From assembly GCA_035620975.1 (NCBI GenBank), contig DASPFV010000192.1:1-31939 (forward strand): a stretch of 31,939 nt of DNA. Reading direction: 5' to 3'. This document shows positions 7,007 through 15,936 of this stretch, one piece after another. Position 1 is the first letter of the stretch, and each line of letters opens with the position of its first letter. The stretch comes from DASPFV01 sp035620975 (GTDB lineage Bacteria; Acidobacteriota; Vicinamibacteria; Vicinamibacterales; 2-12-FULL-66-21). The notes under the pieces are model-generated. The model was not told the DNA's origin. It did no database searches and saw only the letters and a program-made list of their open reading frames with translations. The position numbers were made by a program, and so were the translations under genes.

Positions 7007-9481
7007 TCAGTTGGCCCGAAGCGCCACGAGCGGATCGACGCGGGAGGCGCGCCGGGCGGGGACCCAGTTCGCGGCGGCCGACACGAGGATCAGCAGGAGC
7101 GCCGCCCCCGCGAATGAGGCGGGATCGACGGCGCCCACCCCGTACAGAAGGCCCGAGAGCACGCGCGTTCCGGCCAGGGCCATCAGGACGCCGATGCCGA
7201 TCCCCGCCGCCGAGAGCGCCATCCCCTGCCGCACGATCATTCGAAGGACCACACCGGGCCTGGCGCCGAGCGCGATGCGCATGCCAATCTCGCGCGTTCG
7301 GGACCCTACCGAGAACGCCAGAACGCCGTAGAGCCCGACCGCCGCGAGCGCGAGCGCAATCAAGCCGGCCGTGCCCACCACGGCGGCGCCGAGGCGCACG
7401 GGAAAGAGCGTCGTCGCCATCGACGCCTCCATCGACTGGTTCTCGAGGAAGACCAGGTCGGGCTCGAGCGTCAACAGGGCCTGCCGCATTCCGGCAACGA
7501 GCGGCGCGGCGCTCGCGGCGCCGCGGGCCAGCAGCGTGGCGCTCGGATTGAACCCCTGTGTCCAGGCGAAGTGCGCGAACGGCCGGGGTGCCTCGCCGAT
7601 CGTGCGCACGCGGTGATCGCCCACGACGCCGATGACTTCGAACACGGGACCGTCCACGCCGCGCGTCCGCACCCGCTTGCCCACCGCGCGCTCGCCCGGC
7701 CAGTACCGTCGTGCCAGCGTCCGGTTGACGATCACCACGCCGGGCGACGACGCCGTATCGCGCTCGTCGAAATTGCGGCCGTCGAGGAACGCGAGCCCCA
7801 GTGTCCGGAAATAGCCCGCATTCACGCGGGTCACGTCCGTGATCGCTCCGCGATCATCGGGCTGGTACGTGCGTCCTTCGATGAAGAACGCCTGCGTGTG
7901 AGGATTGGGCGAGAACGGCAGGCGTTCGACGAGGGCCGCGGACGCGACGCCCGGCAGGCCGGCGATGCGCTCCAAGGCGATATCGTAGAAATGCCGCGCG
8001 CGCGCGGCATCGTACCGGTGCATGCCCAGGTCGACCGTCGCCAGCGCCAGCCCGCGCGGATCGAATCCTACGTCGGTCGTCCGGGCGGCGGCCAGGCTTC
8101 GCAGCAGCAGCGCGCCGGTCACCAGCAGCACGAAGCAGACCGCGACCTGGGCGACCACGAGCACGTGCCTCAGCGCCACGCGCCGCCCCGGCGTCACCAG
8201 GGCGGCTTCTGATTGCAGCGCGGCGACCAGGTCCGGACGCGCGGCGCGGAGCGCCGGAACCAGCCCGAATGCCACGGCAGACGCGGCGGACAGCGCCGTG
8301 GCGAATCCGAACACGCGCCAGTCGCTGCGCAGATCGAGTGACAAGGCAATCGGGAGGGGCGGCTGGACGGCGAGCAGCAGGCCGGTCAGCCATCGCGCGG
8401 CGACGAGCCCGCCCGCGCCTCCGGCGAGGCCGAGCAGGAGACTTTCGGTGAGGAGCTGCCGGACGATGCGCGCGCGGCTCGCACCGATGGCGAGGCGGAT
8501 GGCCAGCTCGCGCCGGCGCGTCGTGGCCCGTGCCAGCAGCATGTTCGCGACGTTGGCGCACGCGATGATCAGTACGAGGCCGACCGCCGCCATCAGCAGC
8601 GCCGCGCCCGGCACGAGCGCGCCGTCGACGAACGGGTGGATGCGAACGGCATGGCTCGCCACGAGCAGGGCGCGCCGGTTCCGGTTCGTAGCGGGATGCG
8701 CGCGCTCGAGGCCGGCCATGACGGCGGCGACCTCGGCGGAAGCCTGCGCCATGCTCACGCCGGGTTTCAGTCGGCCCTTCACGAACATCCAGCGCTGGCC
8801 GCGCCGTTCCAGGCGCGTGCGACCGGTCGGTGACGGCACGACATCCTGGATCCCGACGGGCTCGACCTCGTCCACCATCGACGCGGGAATCCACAGATCG
8901 GGCGCGAATCCCGGCATCATGCCGGTGAAGGCCGCCGGTGCGACACCGATCACGGTGTAGTCGAGCCCGCGGAGACGGACGGTCTGGCCGATCGCCGACG
9001 GGCTGGCGCCGAACTCGCGATGCCAGAACCCGTGGCCCAGGATGGCCAGCCGGTTGCCGCCGGGGACCGCGTCCTCGCCCGGCACGAACGTCCGGCCGAC
9101 TGCGGCCCGGACGCCCAGCAGGTCGAAGTAGTTCGCCGTGACGACCTCGCCCATGACGATGCGCGACTGCCCATCCCGGCTGACGTTCGCGAACATCAGG
9201 CTGTGGCCGAGCAGACCGCTGAAAACGGTGGCCGACCGGCGCAGATCCTCGAAGTCCGGCCACGAGCTGGTCGAGTAGTCGCTGACACCCGCGGTGTAGA
9301 TGTCGACCAGGTCCCCCGGCCGCTCGACGGGCAGCGGGCGCAGCAGCACCGCGTTGACGGCGCTGAAGATGGTCGTGTTGACGCCGATTCCGATGGCCAG
9401 CGACAGGATGGCCACCAGCGTGAAGGTCGGGCTGGCCGCGAGCGTCCGGACGGCGTAGCGCAGATCCGGCAGCATCTGCAT
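7007..9481 (-). CDS. ADOP-family permease 1 (MacB/FtsX-like)
   Basis: An 824-residue acidobacterial duplicated orphan permease. In order: a first membrane helix with the family start LRYAVRTLAASPTFTLVA and GIGVNTTIFSAVNAVLL; a MacB-type periplasmic core (about 50-260); an FtsX domain with the conserved ACANVANMLLARA (about 290-400); a helix near 440; a second periplasmic core (about 465-680); and a second FtsX domain with VGLYGVLAFSVGSRTREIG, ending PARRASRVDPLVALR. No ATPase or PadR regulator is adjacent. Transport function in the family is assumed from MacB homology and substrates are unknown. Two ATGs (9481 and 9475) are possible; AGAG is better spaced for the second. Confidence 0.93.
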   Translation of the reverse strand: MQMLPDLRYAVRTLAASPTFTLVAILSLAIGIGVNTTIFSAVNAVLLRPLPVERPGDLVDIYTAGVSDYSTSSWPDFEDLRRSATVFSGLLGHSLMFANVSRDGQSRIVMGEVVTANYFDLLGVRAAVGRTFVPGEDAVPGGNRLAILGHGFWHREFGASPSAIGQTVRLRGLDYTVIGVAPAAFTGMMPGFAPDLWIPASMVDEVEPVGIQDVVPSPTGRTRLERRGQRWMFVKGRLKPGVSMAQASAEVAAVMAGLERAHPATNRNRRALLVASHAVRIHPFVDGALVPGAALLMAAVGLVLIIACANVANMLLARATTRRRELAIRLAIGASRARIVRQLLTESLLLGLAGGAGGLVAARWLTGLLLAVQPPLPIALSLDLRSDWRVFGFATALSAASAVAFGLVPALRAARPDLVAALQSEAALVTPGRRVALRHVLVVAQVAVCFVLLVTGALLLRSLAAARTTDVGFDPRGLALATVDLGMHRYDAARARHFYDIALERIAGLPGVASAALVERLPFSPNPHTQAFFIEGRTYQPDDRGAITDVTRVNAGYFRTLGLAFLDGRNFDERDTASSPGVVIVNRTLARRYWPGERAVGKRVRTRGVDGPVFEVIGVVGDHRVRTIGEAPRPFAHFAWTQGFNPSATLLARGAASAAPLVAGMRQALLTLEPDLVFLENQSMEASMATTLFPVRLGAAVVGTAGLIALALAAVGLYGVLAFSVGSRTREIGMRIALGARPGVVLRMIVRQGMALSAAGIGIGVLMALAGTRVLSGLLYGVGAVDPASFAGAALLLILVSAAANWVPARRASRVDPLVALRAN

Positions 9482-9560
9482 ACTCTACGACGGAGGCAAG
9501 GGGGCCGTTCGCCCGCGATCCGCGAGCAGCCGCGTGCAGCCGCGGCCCGTGAACCGGCAC

Positions 9561-9624
9561 CATCCGCGTCCATCCGCGCACATCCGCGTCCCGTGGATCC
9601 GGACAACCTCCGCGCGTATCCGCG
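9561..9624. repeat. Left copy of long inverted repeat flanking the guaB-like gene
   Basis: This 64-bp stretch is the reverse complement of 11292-11355 with two mismatches. Weaker matching continues outward to about 9505, with indels, against right-hand sequence up to about 11425. Internally it is built from short units such as CATCCGCG. A 24-bp direct repeat (2 mismatches) also lies at 9531-9554 and 9645-9668 on either side of it. The copy sits in the 213-bp gap between ADOP permease 1 and the guaB-like gene, 70 bp past the latter's stop. Confidence 0.85.
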
Positions 9625-9694
9625 ACCCGTGTCCGTTCGCTATCCGCGTGCAGCCGCGACCGGTGAACAGGAAAAGTCCACGGGCGTCCGCGTC

Positions 9695-11230
9695 TCAGCG
9701 CTCGTAGGATTCCCGCCGCGACGAGGCGGACAGGCGGATGAGATATCGCTGTGGATCCGCCCAGAAGCGCGACCGCAGCTCCGACAGGCTGGCCGCGCCG
9801 CCGTAGCTGATCGAGGAGCAGAGATGCTTCACGATGTCGCGGACGATCACGCGGGCCGAGCCGCGGGCTGGAACGCTGATCTCCATGCCCTCGGCGCCGA
9901 TCGCTTCGAGCTCCACCTTGTCGGCGTCCTCGACGTCGAGCCGATCGCGGATGGCGTCGATCGAGGCCATGCCCCGCAGCACCTTGAACGGCACCTTGAC
10001 GGTCTTCTGCGACTCCGGAAGCACCACCGATTTGTGGACGATCTCGCCGGGCGTCTCTTCCGTGCCGGCGAACACGCTCCCCAGCATCGTGGTGTCGCCG
10101 CCGCACAGCAGCGCCTCGGCGACGCCGCCGTGCCGGCGGATGCCGCCGTCGGCGATGAGCGGAATGCCCGACTCTCCGACGGCGATCCGGCACTCCACGA
10201 GCGCCTGCAGCTGTGGAACGCCGAAGCTCGTGGTCATCCGTGTCGTACACCCGCCGCCCGGGCCGATGCCGACCTTGATGCCATCGGCGCCGCGCTCGAG
10301 CAGGAACTTCGCGCCCTCGGCGGTCGCCACGTTGCCCGCGATCATCTCGAAGTCGCCGAACTGCTTGCGGAAGGCCGCCATCGCCCGGTCCATCACGATC
10401 GAGTGCCCGTGCGCGATGTCGATCACGAGCACGTCGACTCCCGCGCGGATCAGCTCGGCCGCCCGTTCGAGGTAGTCGCCGGTCGCGCCGATCGCTGCGC
10501 CCACTCGAAGGCGGCCCTGCGCGTCGCGCGTGGCGAACGGGAGCCGCCGCTGCCGCACCAGGTCGCGCGCCGTGATGAGACCGAGCAGCCGTCCGGTCTC
10601 GGAGACGAGCGGCAGTTTCTTGACCTTCCGCTCGATCATGATGCGTTCGGCGTCGATGGGCGCGAGCGGTCCGCGGTGCACGACCAGCCGGTCGACGGGC
10701 GTCATGCGATCGGAGACCGCCAGCGTCGTGTCGGACACGAAACGCACGTCCCGCTCCGTCAGCAGCCCGAGCAGCCGCCGCTCGTCGTCGACGACCACCA
10801 GCGTGCCCACGCGCGAGCGGCGCATGAGGCCGATGGCGTCGGCCAGGCGTGCCGACGGCGGGATGCTGTACGGATCCGCAATCACTCCGTGCTGCGTCCG
10901 TTTGACGATCTCGACCTCGCGGACCTGGGGGCCGATCTCGCCAGGGCGGAAGCCGCGATCGATGATCCCGAGTCCGCCCTCCTCAGCCTGGACGATGGCC
11001 ATCGGGGCGCGCGTGACCGTGTCCATGTTGGCAGACACGATCGGACGCTTGAGGGCCACCCGGCGCGAGAGCATGCAGGACAGATCGATCGACGCCGGGT
11101 CACGGCGGACGAGGATGCTGAGCTGAGGAGCCAGCAGGAAGTCGTCGAAGGTACAGCCCCGGACGAGATCCAGGACTGCGCGCGCTGCGCGCGGGTCGAC
11201 AGCGGGAAACGAGGCGGCAGCCGTGGACAT
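9695..11230 (-). CDS. IMP dehydrogenase / GMP reductase family protein with CBS pair, divergent
   Basis: A 511-residue TIM-barrel purine enzyme with an inserted pair of CBS domains (about residues 105-230; VKKLPLVSETGRLLGLITARD marks the second). The family Cys is Cys328 in GIGPGGGCTTR; normal IMPDH has GSIC here, so the phosphate-contacting Ser and the following Ile are both Gly. The C-terminal flap reads EGMEISVPARG where IMPDH has EGxEGRVPYKG, so the catalytic Arg (here Ser452) and Tyr are missing. This makes ordinary IMPDH chemistry doubtful and leans towards a GMP-reductase-like (GuaB1-type) activity. The start ATG 11230 fits the N-terminal FDDFLLAPQLS region. The gene is bracketed by long inverted repeats. 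It could still be a house-keeping guaB of this lineage. Confidence 0.88.
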   Translation of the reverse strand: MSTAAASFPAVDPRAARAVLDLVRGCTFDDFLLAPQLSILVRRDPASIDLSCMLSRRVALKRPIVSANMDTVTRAPMAIVQAEEGGLGIIDRGFRPGEIGPQVREVEIVKRTQHGVIADPYSIPPSARLADAIGLMRRSRVGTLVVVDDERRLLGLLTERDVRFVSDTTLAVSDRMTPVDRLVVHRGPLAPIDAERIMIERKVKKLPLVSETGRLLGLITARDLVRQRRLPFATRDAQGRLRVGAAIGATGDYLERAAELIRAGVDVLVIDIAHGHSIVMDRAMAAFRKQFGDFEMIAGNVATAEGAKFLLERGADGIKVGIGPGGGCTTRMTTSFGVPQLQALVECRIAVGESGIPLIADGGIRRHGGVAEALLCGGDTTMLGSVFAGTEETPGEIVHKSVVLPESQKTVKVPFKVLRGMASIDAIRDRLDVEDADKVELEAIGAEGMEISVPARGSARVIVRDIVKHLCSSISYGGAASLSELRSRFWADPQRYLIRLSASSRRESYER

Positions 11231-11291
11231 CCCGCGTATGGTAGCCCCGTGCGACACGCGCCGGCCAGCCTTGCCCGCGAACGGCCACTGG

Positions 11292-11355
11292 CGCGGATAC
11301 GCGCGGAGGTCGTCCGGATCCACGGGACGCGGATGTGCGCGGATGGACGTGGATG
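11292..11355. repeat. Right copy of long inverted repeat flanking the guaB-like gene
   Basis: Matches the reverse complement of 9561-9624 at 62 of 64 positions and lies 61 bp upstream of the guaB-like start codon. Related but gapped sequence continues to about 11425, including GTCGCGGCTGC and CTCGCGG elements shared with the outer part of the left copy. The copy lies in a 214-bp gap (11231-11444) that must also hold the promoter of the guaB-like gene. Confidence 0.85.
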
Positions 11356-11444
11356 TGCGCGGACGGACGCGGATGGCGCGGGTTCCCGGGTCGCGGCTGC
11401 CCGCGGATGCTCGCGGGCGACCCGCAGATTTCCCGCAGGGAATC

Positions 11445-11984
11445 TCAGCGATCCGGCCCGCGCTTTCCGGCCTGCAGGAGCTCCGTCCGCACCAGGTGCT
11501 CCACCTCGCGTGCGGCCCCGGTCTCGAACCGGTCCGCGGTTTCCGCCGAGTGCCCGATGCGGCCGAACAGCTCGCGCATCCCGGCCTGGCTCGTGACGCC
11601 GGGATCGCCCGCAATCTCCAGCACATGCTGCAGCTCGTGGCCGAGGAGGTGGATGCGGGTCCAGGCCGGCAGCCCTGCGCTGATCAGGATCCGCAGATAG
11701 CGGCCCCGTGGTGTCGCGGTCACCAGGCTGGTGCTGGCGGTTCTGACCTGGGGAGAGCCCGTGAGCTGGACGTAGACGTACACATCCGTGCACTCCAGCT
11801 GATCGATCAACCGCTGCACGCTCGGGGACCGCCGCGCCGCGTCTTCGATGAGCCGCTGTTCGACGTCTCCCGCGGCGCGGAGCCGGGGCTGGTACATCTT
11901 CTTGTCCGGATCGGCTGCCGCCGGCCGGGCGAACACGGCGCCAAGCACGAGAGCGACCAGCAGGGTCGAACGCAGGTGAGCCAT
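11445..11984 (-). CDS. Secreted small protein with HExxH motif, unrecognised family
   Basis: A 179-residue protein with a clear signal peptide (residues 1-24, ending ARPAAA) and a mature part carrying GHELQHVLEIAGD, an HExxH zinc-binding pattern at His116-Glu117-xx-His120. The region after it (MRELFGRIGHSAETADRFETGAA) is helical and contains possible third ligands, but none can be assigned. The family is not one I can name, and peptidase activity is only suggested by the motif. ATG 11984 is preferred over GTG 11993 because it begins the signal peptide directly. It is oriented like the guaB-like gene, 214 bp upstream of it. Confidence 0.75.
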   Translation of the reverse strand: MAHLRSTLLVALVLGAVFARPAAADPDKKMYQPRLRAAGDVEQRLIEDAARRSPSVQRLIDQLECTDVYVYVQLTGSPQVRTASTSLVTATPRGRYLRILISAGLPAWTRIHLLGHELQHVLEIAGDPGVTSQAGMRELFGRIGHSAETADRFETGAAREVEHLVRTELLQAGKRGPDR

Positions 11985-12102
11985 GGCGCGCACTCTGCGC
12001 CCCGCGGCTGCGCGGGTCTCGAGGTTTGTGACGCGCCGGCAGGGCGATCGGCGCGGTCACGCTGCGCGCGCGACTCGTCCCCGTCCGTCGTGCCGTGGAC
12101 AC

Positions 12103-12137
12103 GGGCGGGAGGGGGCTGAGGGGGCTGGGTGGCGGGG
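12103..12137 (+). other. G-quadruplex-prone G-run cluster in divergent promoter region
   Basis: The 264-bp gap 11985-12248 between divergent genes holds six close G-runs (lengths 3, 3, 5, 5, 3 and 4) at 12103-12137, followed by a degenerate GTGCC/GTGCCGAG-rich stretch at about 12137-12225. The G-runs satisfy the usual pattern for an intramolecular quadruplex on the + strand. No -35/-10 pair or known operator was recognised in the gap. Confidence 0.55.
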
Positions 12138-12248
12138 CCGGTGCCCGGGGTGCCGGGTGCCAGCAGTGCGAGTGCCAGGACTGCGGAGCGTGCCGAGCGT
12201 GCCGGACGTCGGGTGTGCCCGGCCGTCGCGGCTGTGAAACACTGCCGC

Positions 12249-12908
12249 ATGGGCCAGATCCGGCTGGTTGTGTTCGATCTCGACGGCACGCTCGTCGACT
12301 CGCGACGCGATCTCGCGAGCGCCACGAACGATCTGATTCGGGAGCTTGGCGGCAGGACGCTCGAGGAACAGGCCATTGTCGAAATGGTAGGCGAGGGAGC
12401 CAGCGTCCTCGTTGCGCGGGCGCTCCGGGCGGCCGGGCTCGACGATCGCACGCCCGGCGCGCTGCGGAGATTTCTCGAGCTGTACGAACCGCGCCTCCTC
12501 GACACGACGCGGCTCTATTCCGGCATGCGTGAAGCGCTCGATCGCCTGACGGCTACCGCGACTCTGGCGGTGCTCACGAACAAGCCCGACCGCGCTACGC
12601 ACCGGCTGCTCGACGGCCTCGGGGTGACGGAGCTCTTCGCGCACGTCGTCGCCGGGGACTCCCCCTTCGGGCGGAAGCCGGATCCGGCCGGGCTCCTCGA
12701 CCTCGTCGCCCGAACCGGCGTCACCGCGGCGTCGACGGTGATGGTCGGCGACTCCGCCATCGATCTCTCCACCGCCCGCCGCGCCGGCACGCGCGTCTGC
12801 CTCGCGCGCTACGGCTTCGGGTTCCGCTTCACCGCGACCGACTTCAGGGGCGACGAGTGGTTCGTCGACCGGCCGCTCGACCTGCCAGAGCTCCTCGCTC
12901 CCCGATGA
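12249..12908 (+). CDS. HAD-superfamily phosphatase, phosphoglycolate phosphatase-like
   Basis: A 219-residue haloacid dehalogenase-type hydrolase. All four motifs are present: FDLDGTLVDS (nucleophile Asp10, general acid Asp12), the Thr of VLTNKPD, the Lys of GRKPDP and the acidic pair in MVGDSAID. The helical cap between motifs I and II and the overall length fit the Gph/PGP group, which removes phosphate from 2-phosphoglycolate, but related HAD enzymes act on other small phosphates. ATG 12249 is chosen because the conserved core starts at residue 4; the open frame upstream covers only the repeat-rich gap. It precedes the PAP2 gene by 75 bp on the same strand. Confidence 0.88.
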   Translation: MGQIRLVVFDLDGTLVDSRRDLASATNDLIRELGGRTLEEQAIVEMVGEGASVLVARALRAAGLDDRTPGALRRFLELYEPRLLDTTRLYSGMREALDRLTATATLAVLTNKPDRATHRLLDGLGVTELFAHVVAGDSPFGRKPDPAGLLDLVARTGVTAASTVMVGDSAIDLSTARRAGTRVCLARYGFGFRFTATDFRGDEWFVDRPLDLPELLAPR

Positions 12909-12983
12909 TCGACGGTGGTGTGTCATCGGCCGGCCGGGCCCGCCCCGTTTGGGCCTGCGCGTGCGCTGTGAGAGAGTGCGCGC

Positions 12984-13763
12984 GTGAGGGACTGGGAGCT
13001 CGCAAGTCTGGTGTTCTTCGGCGGCCTCGCGGGTGCCGCGCTCGCCGCATCACGACTTCCGCGGCGCGTGCGCCTCAGCGCTCTCGCGGGCTCCACGCTC
13101 GGGATTGCGTCGAGTCTGATCTCGAGCCGAGTCCCCTATGCGCTGCTGGTCCACACCTGGCTGCTGCCGCCCGCCCTGCTCCTGCTCGGCTACTGGACCA
13201 GCGGACTGCTGTTCGTCGCCCCCATCGACTGGCAGGAACGGGCGCTGCTCGAGGGCGATCGTCGGCTGAGGATCACGGCCCTGGCCCGCGCCGTTCCCGG
13301 CTGGCTGGCAGCCCTGCTGGAGCTGGCCTACGCGGGCGTCTACCCGCTCATCCCGGTGGCCCTCATCGTGCACCTGCAGTGGTCGCCTGCGCCCGACCCC
13401 GCCCGTTTCTGGACGGTCATCCTCGTGACCGACTACATCTGCTTCGCGTTCATGGCGGTGGTGCAGACGCGGCCTCCGCGCGCGCTCGAGCCGGCCCCGC
13501 CCTGGAGCGTGCCCGCGCGGCGGCTGAACATCGGCCTGCTCGGCGCCACGAGCATCCAGGTGAACACGTTTCCGAGCGGGCACGCCGCCGAGGCGCTCGC
13601 CGCGATGCTGCTCGTGCTCGATGCTCCCTGGCCGGCGGTGGCGTCGATGGCGCTCGCGGCCCTGGCCGTTGCGGCCGGGGCCGTCCTGGGCCGCTACCAC
13701 TTCGCCGCCGACGCGATCGCGGGATGGATCGTCGCGCTGGCCGTCTGGCGCCACGTGAGTTAG
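12984..13763 (+). CDS. PAP2-family integral membrane phosphatase
   Basis: A 259-residue membrane protein with about six hydrophobic segments and the PAP2 signatures: QTRPPR (a reduced first motif), NTFPSGHAAEALA with His200, and GRYHFAADAIAGW with His239 and Asp243. The family removes phosphate from lipid phosphates such as phosphatidic acid or undecaprenyl pyrophosphate, or transfers head groups; the TRPP and RYHxxxD forms recall the Aur1/inositol-phosphoceramide-synthase branch. The exact substrate is not clear. The start is GTG 12984, with AGAGAG about 8 bases upstream. Downstream lies a tandem-repeat array. Confidence 0.87.
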   Translation: MRDWELASLVFFGGLAGAALAASRLPRRVRLSALAGSTLGIASSLISSRVPYALLVHTWLLPPALLLLGYWTSGLLFVAPIDWQERALLEGDRRLRITALARAVPGWLAALLELAYAGVYPLIPVALIVHLQWSPAPDPARFWTVILVTDYICFAFMAVVQTRPPRALEPAPPWSVPARRLNIGLLGATSIQVNTFPSGHAAEALAAMLLVLDAPWPAVASMALAALAVAAGAVLGRYHFAADAIAGWIVALAVWRHVS

Positions 13764-13777
13764 CCGCGGATTCTTAC

Positions 13778-14099
13778 GGCCACGGAACAACACGGACCTA
13801 CACGGATTCGCAATGGCCACGGAACAAGACGGACTTCCACGCATTCGCAATGGCCACGGAACAACACGGACCTACACGGATCTCAATGGCCACGGAACAA
13901 CACGGACTTCCACGGATCCCAATGGCCACGGAACAACACGGACCTACACGGATTCTCAACCGCCACGGAACAACACGGACCTACACGGATTCTCGATGGC
14001 CACGGAACAACACGGACTTCCACGGATCTCAAATGGCCGCTGAACAACACGCACTTCCGCGGATCTCGATGGCCGCGGACCACGGAATTGGCGGATTCG
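13778..14099. repeat. Tandem repeat array A, 36/37-bp unit, about nine copies
   Basis: Units begin at 13778, 13815, 13852, 13888, 13924, 13961, 13998, 14035 and 14071, so the period alternates between 36 and 37 bases. Each unit starts GGCCACGGAACAACACGGA and goes on to CCTACACGGAT or CTTCCACGGAT. The last two units are degenerate. The array fills most of the 444-bp gap between the PAP2 gene and the amidohydrolase. No unique spacers separate the units. Open frames through it are by-products of the repeat. Confidence 0.92.
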
Positions 14100-14207
14100 T
14101 CGCCTGCTCGGTCGATTGTCTTGCGCGGGCCACGCTGCGTTCCCGCAACTGGAGGATGGAAATCGGCTCTCATTCCGCCCTCTTCAGCCGCCTGCTAAGA
14201 TCCCCCA

Positions 14208-15884
<1,677 letters not shown>

Positions 15885-15895
15885 CAGGTGCCTGC

Positions 15896-15918
15896 GGTGC
15901 CGAGGGCTCCCTCGCACC
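15896..15918. terminator. Hairpin between convergent genes
   Basis: GGTG-C-CGAGG pairs with CCTCG-CACC around a GCTC loop: nine pairs with one bulged base. It lies in the 52-bp gap between the amidohydrolase stop (15884) and the ADOP permease 2 stop (15937). No T-tract is present, so the assignment rests on structure and position. Confidence 0.45.
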
Positions 15919-15936
15919 CGGGGCACCGGTAGTCCC

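Noticed and set aside
9561..11355. Classical insertion sequence with terminal inverted repeats
   Set aside because: The enclosed gene is a purine enzyme with no transposase, and no target-site duplication could be identified at the outer ends.
9020..11596. 858-codon + strand frame across the guaB-like gene
   Set aside because: Antisense to a clear purine-enzyme gene and runs through the inverted repeats; no recognisable domain.
13778..14099. Possible CRISPR array because of the 36-37 bp repeat length
   Set aside because: Units follow each other directly with no unique spacers, and no cas genes are present. The same applies to 27141-27380.
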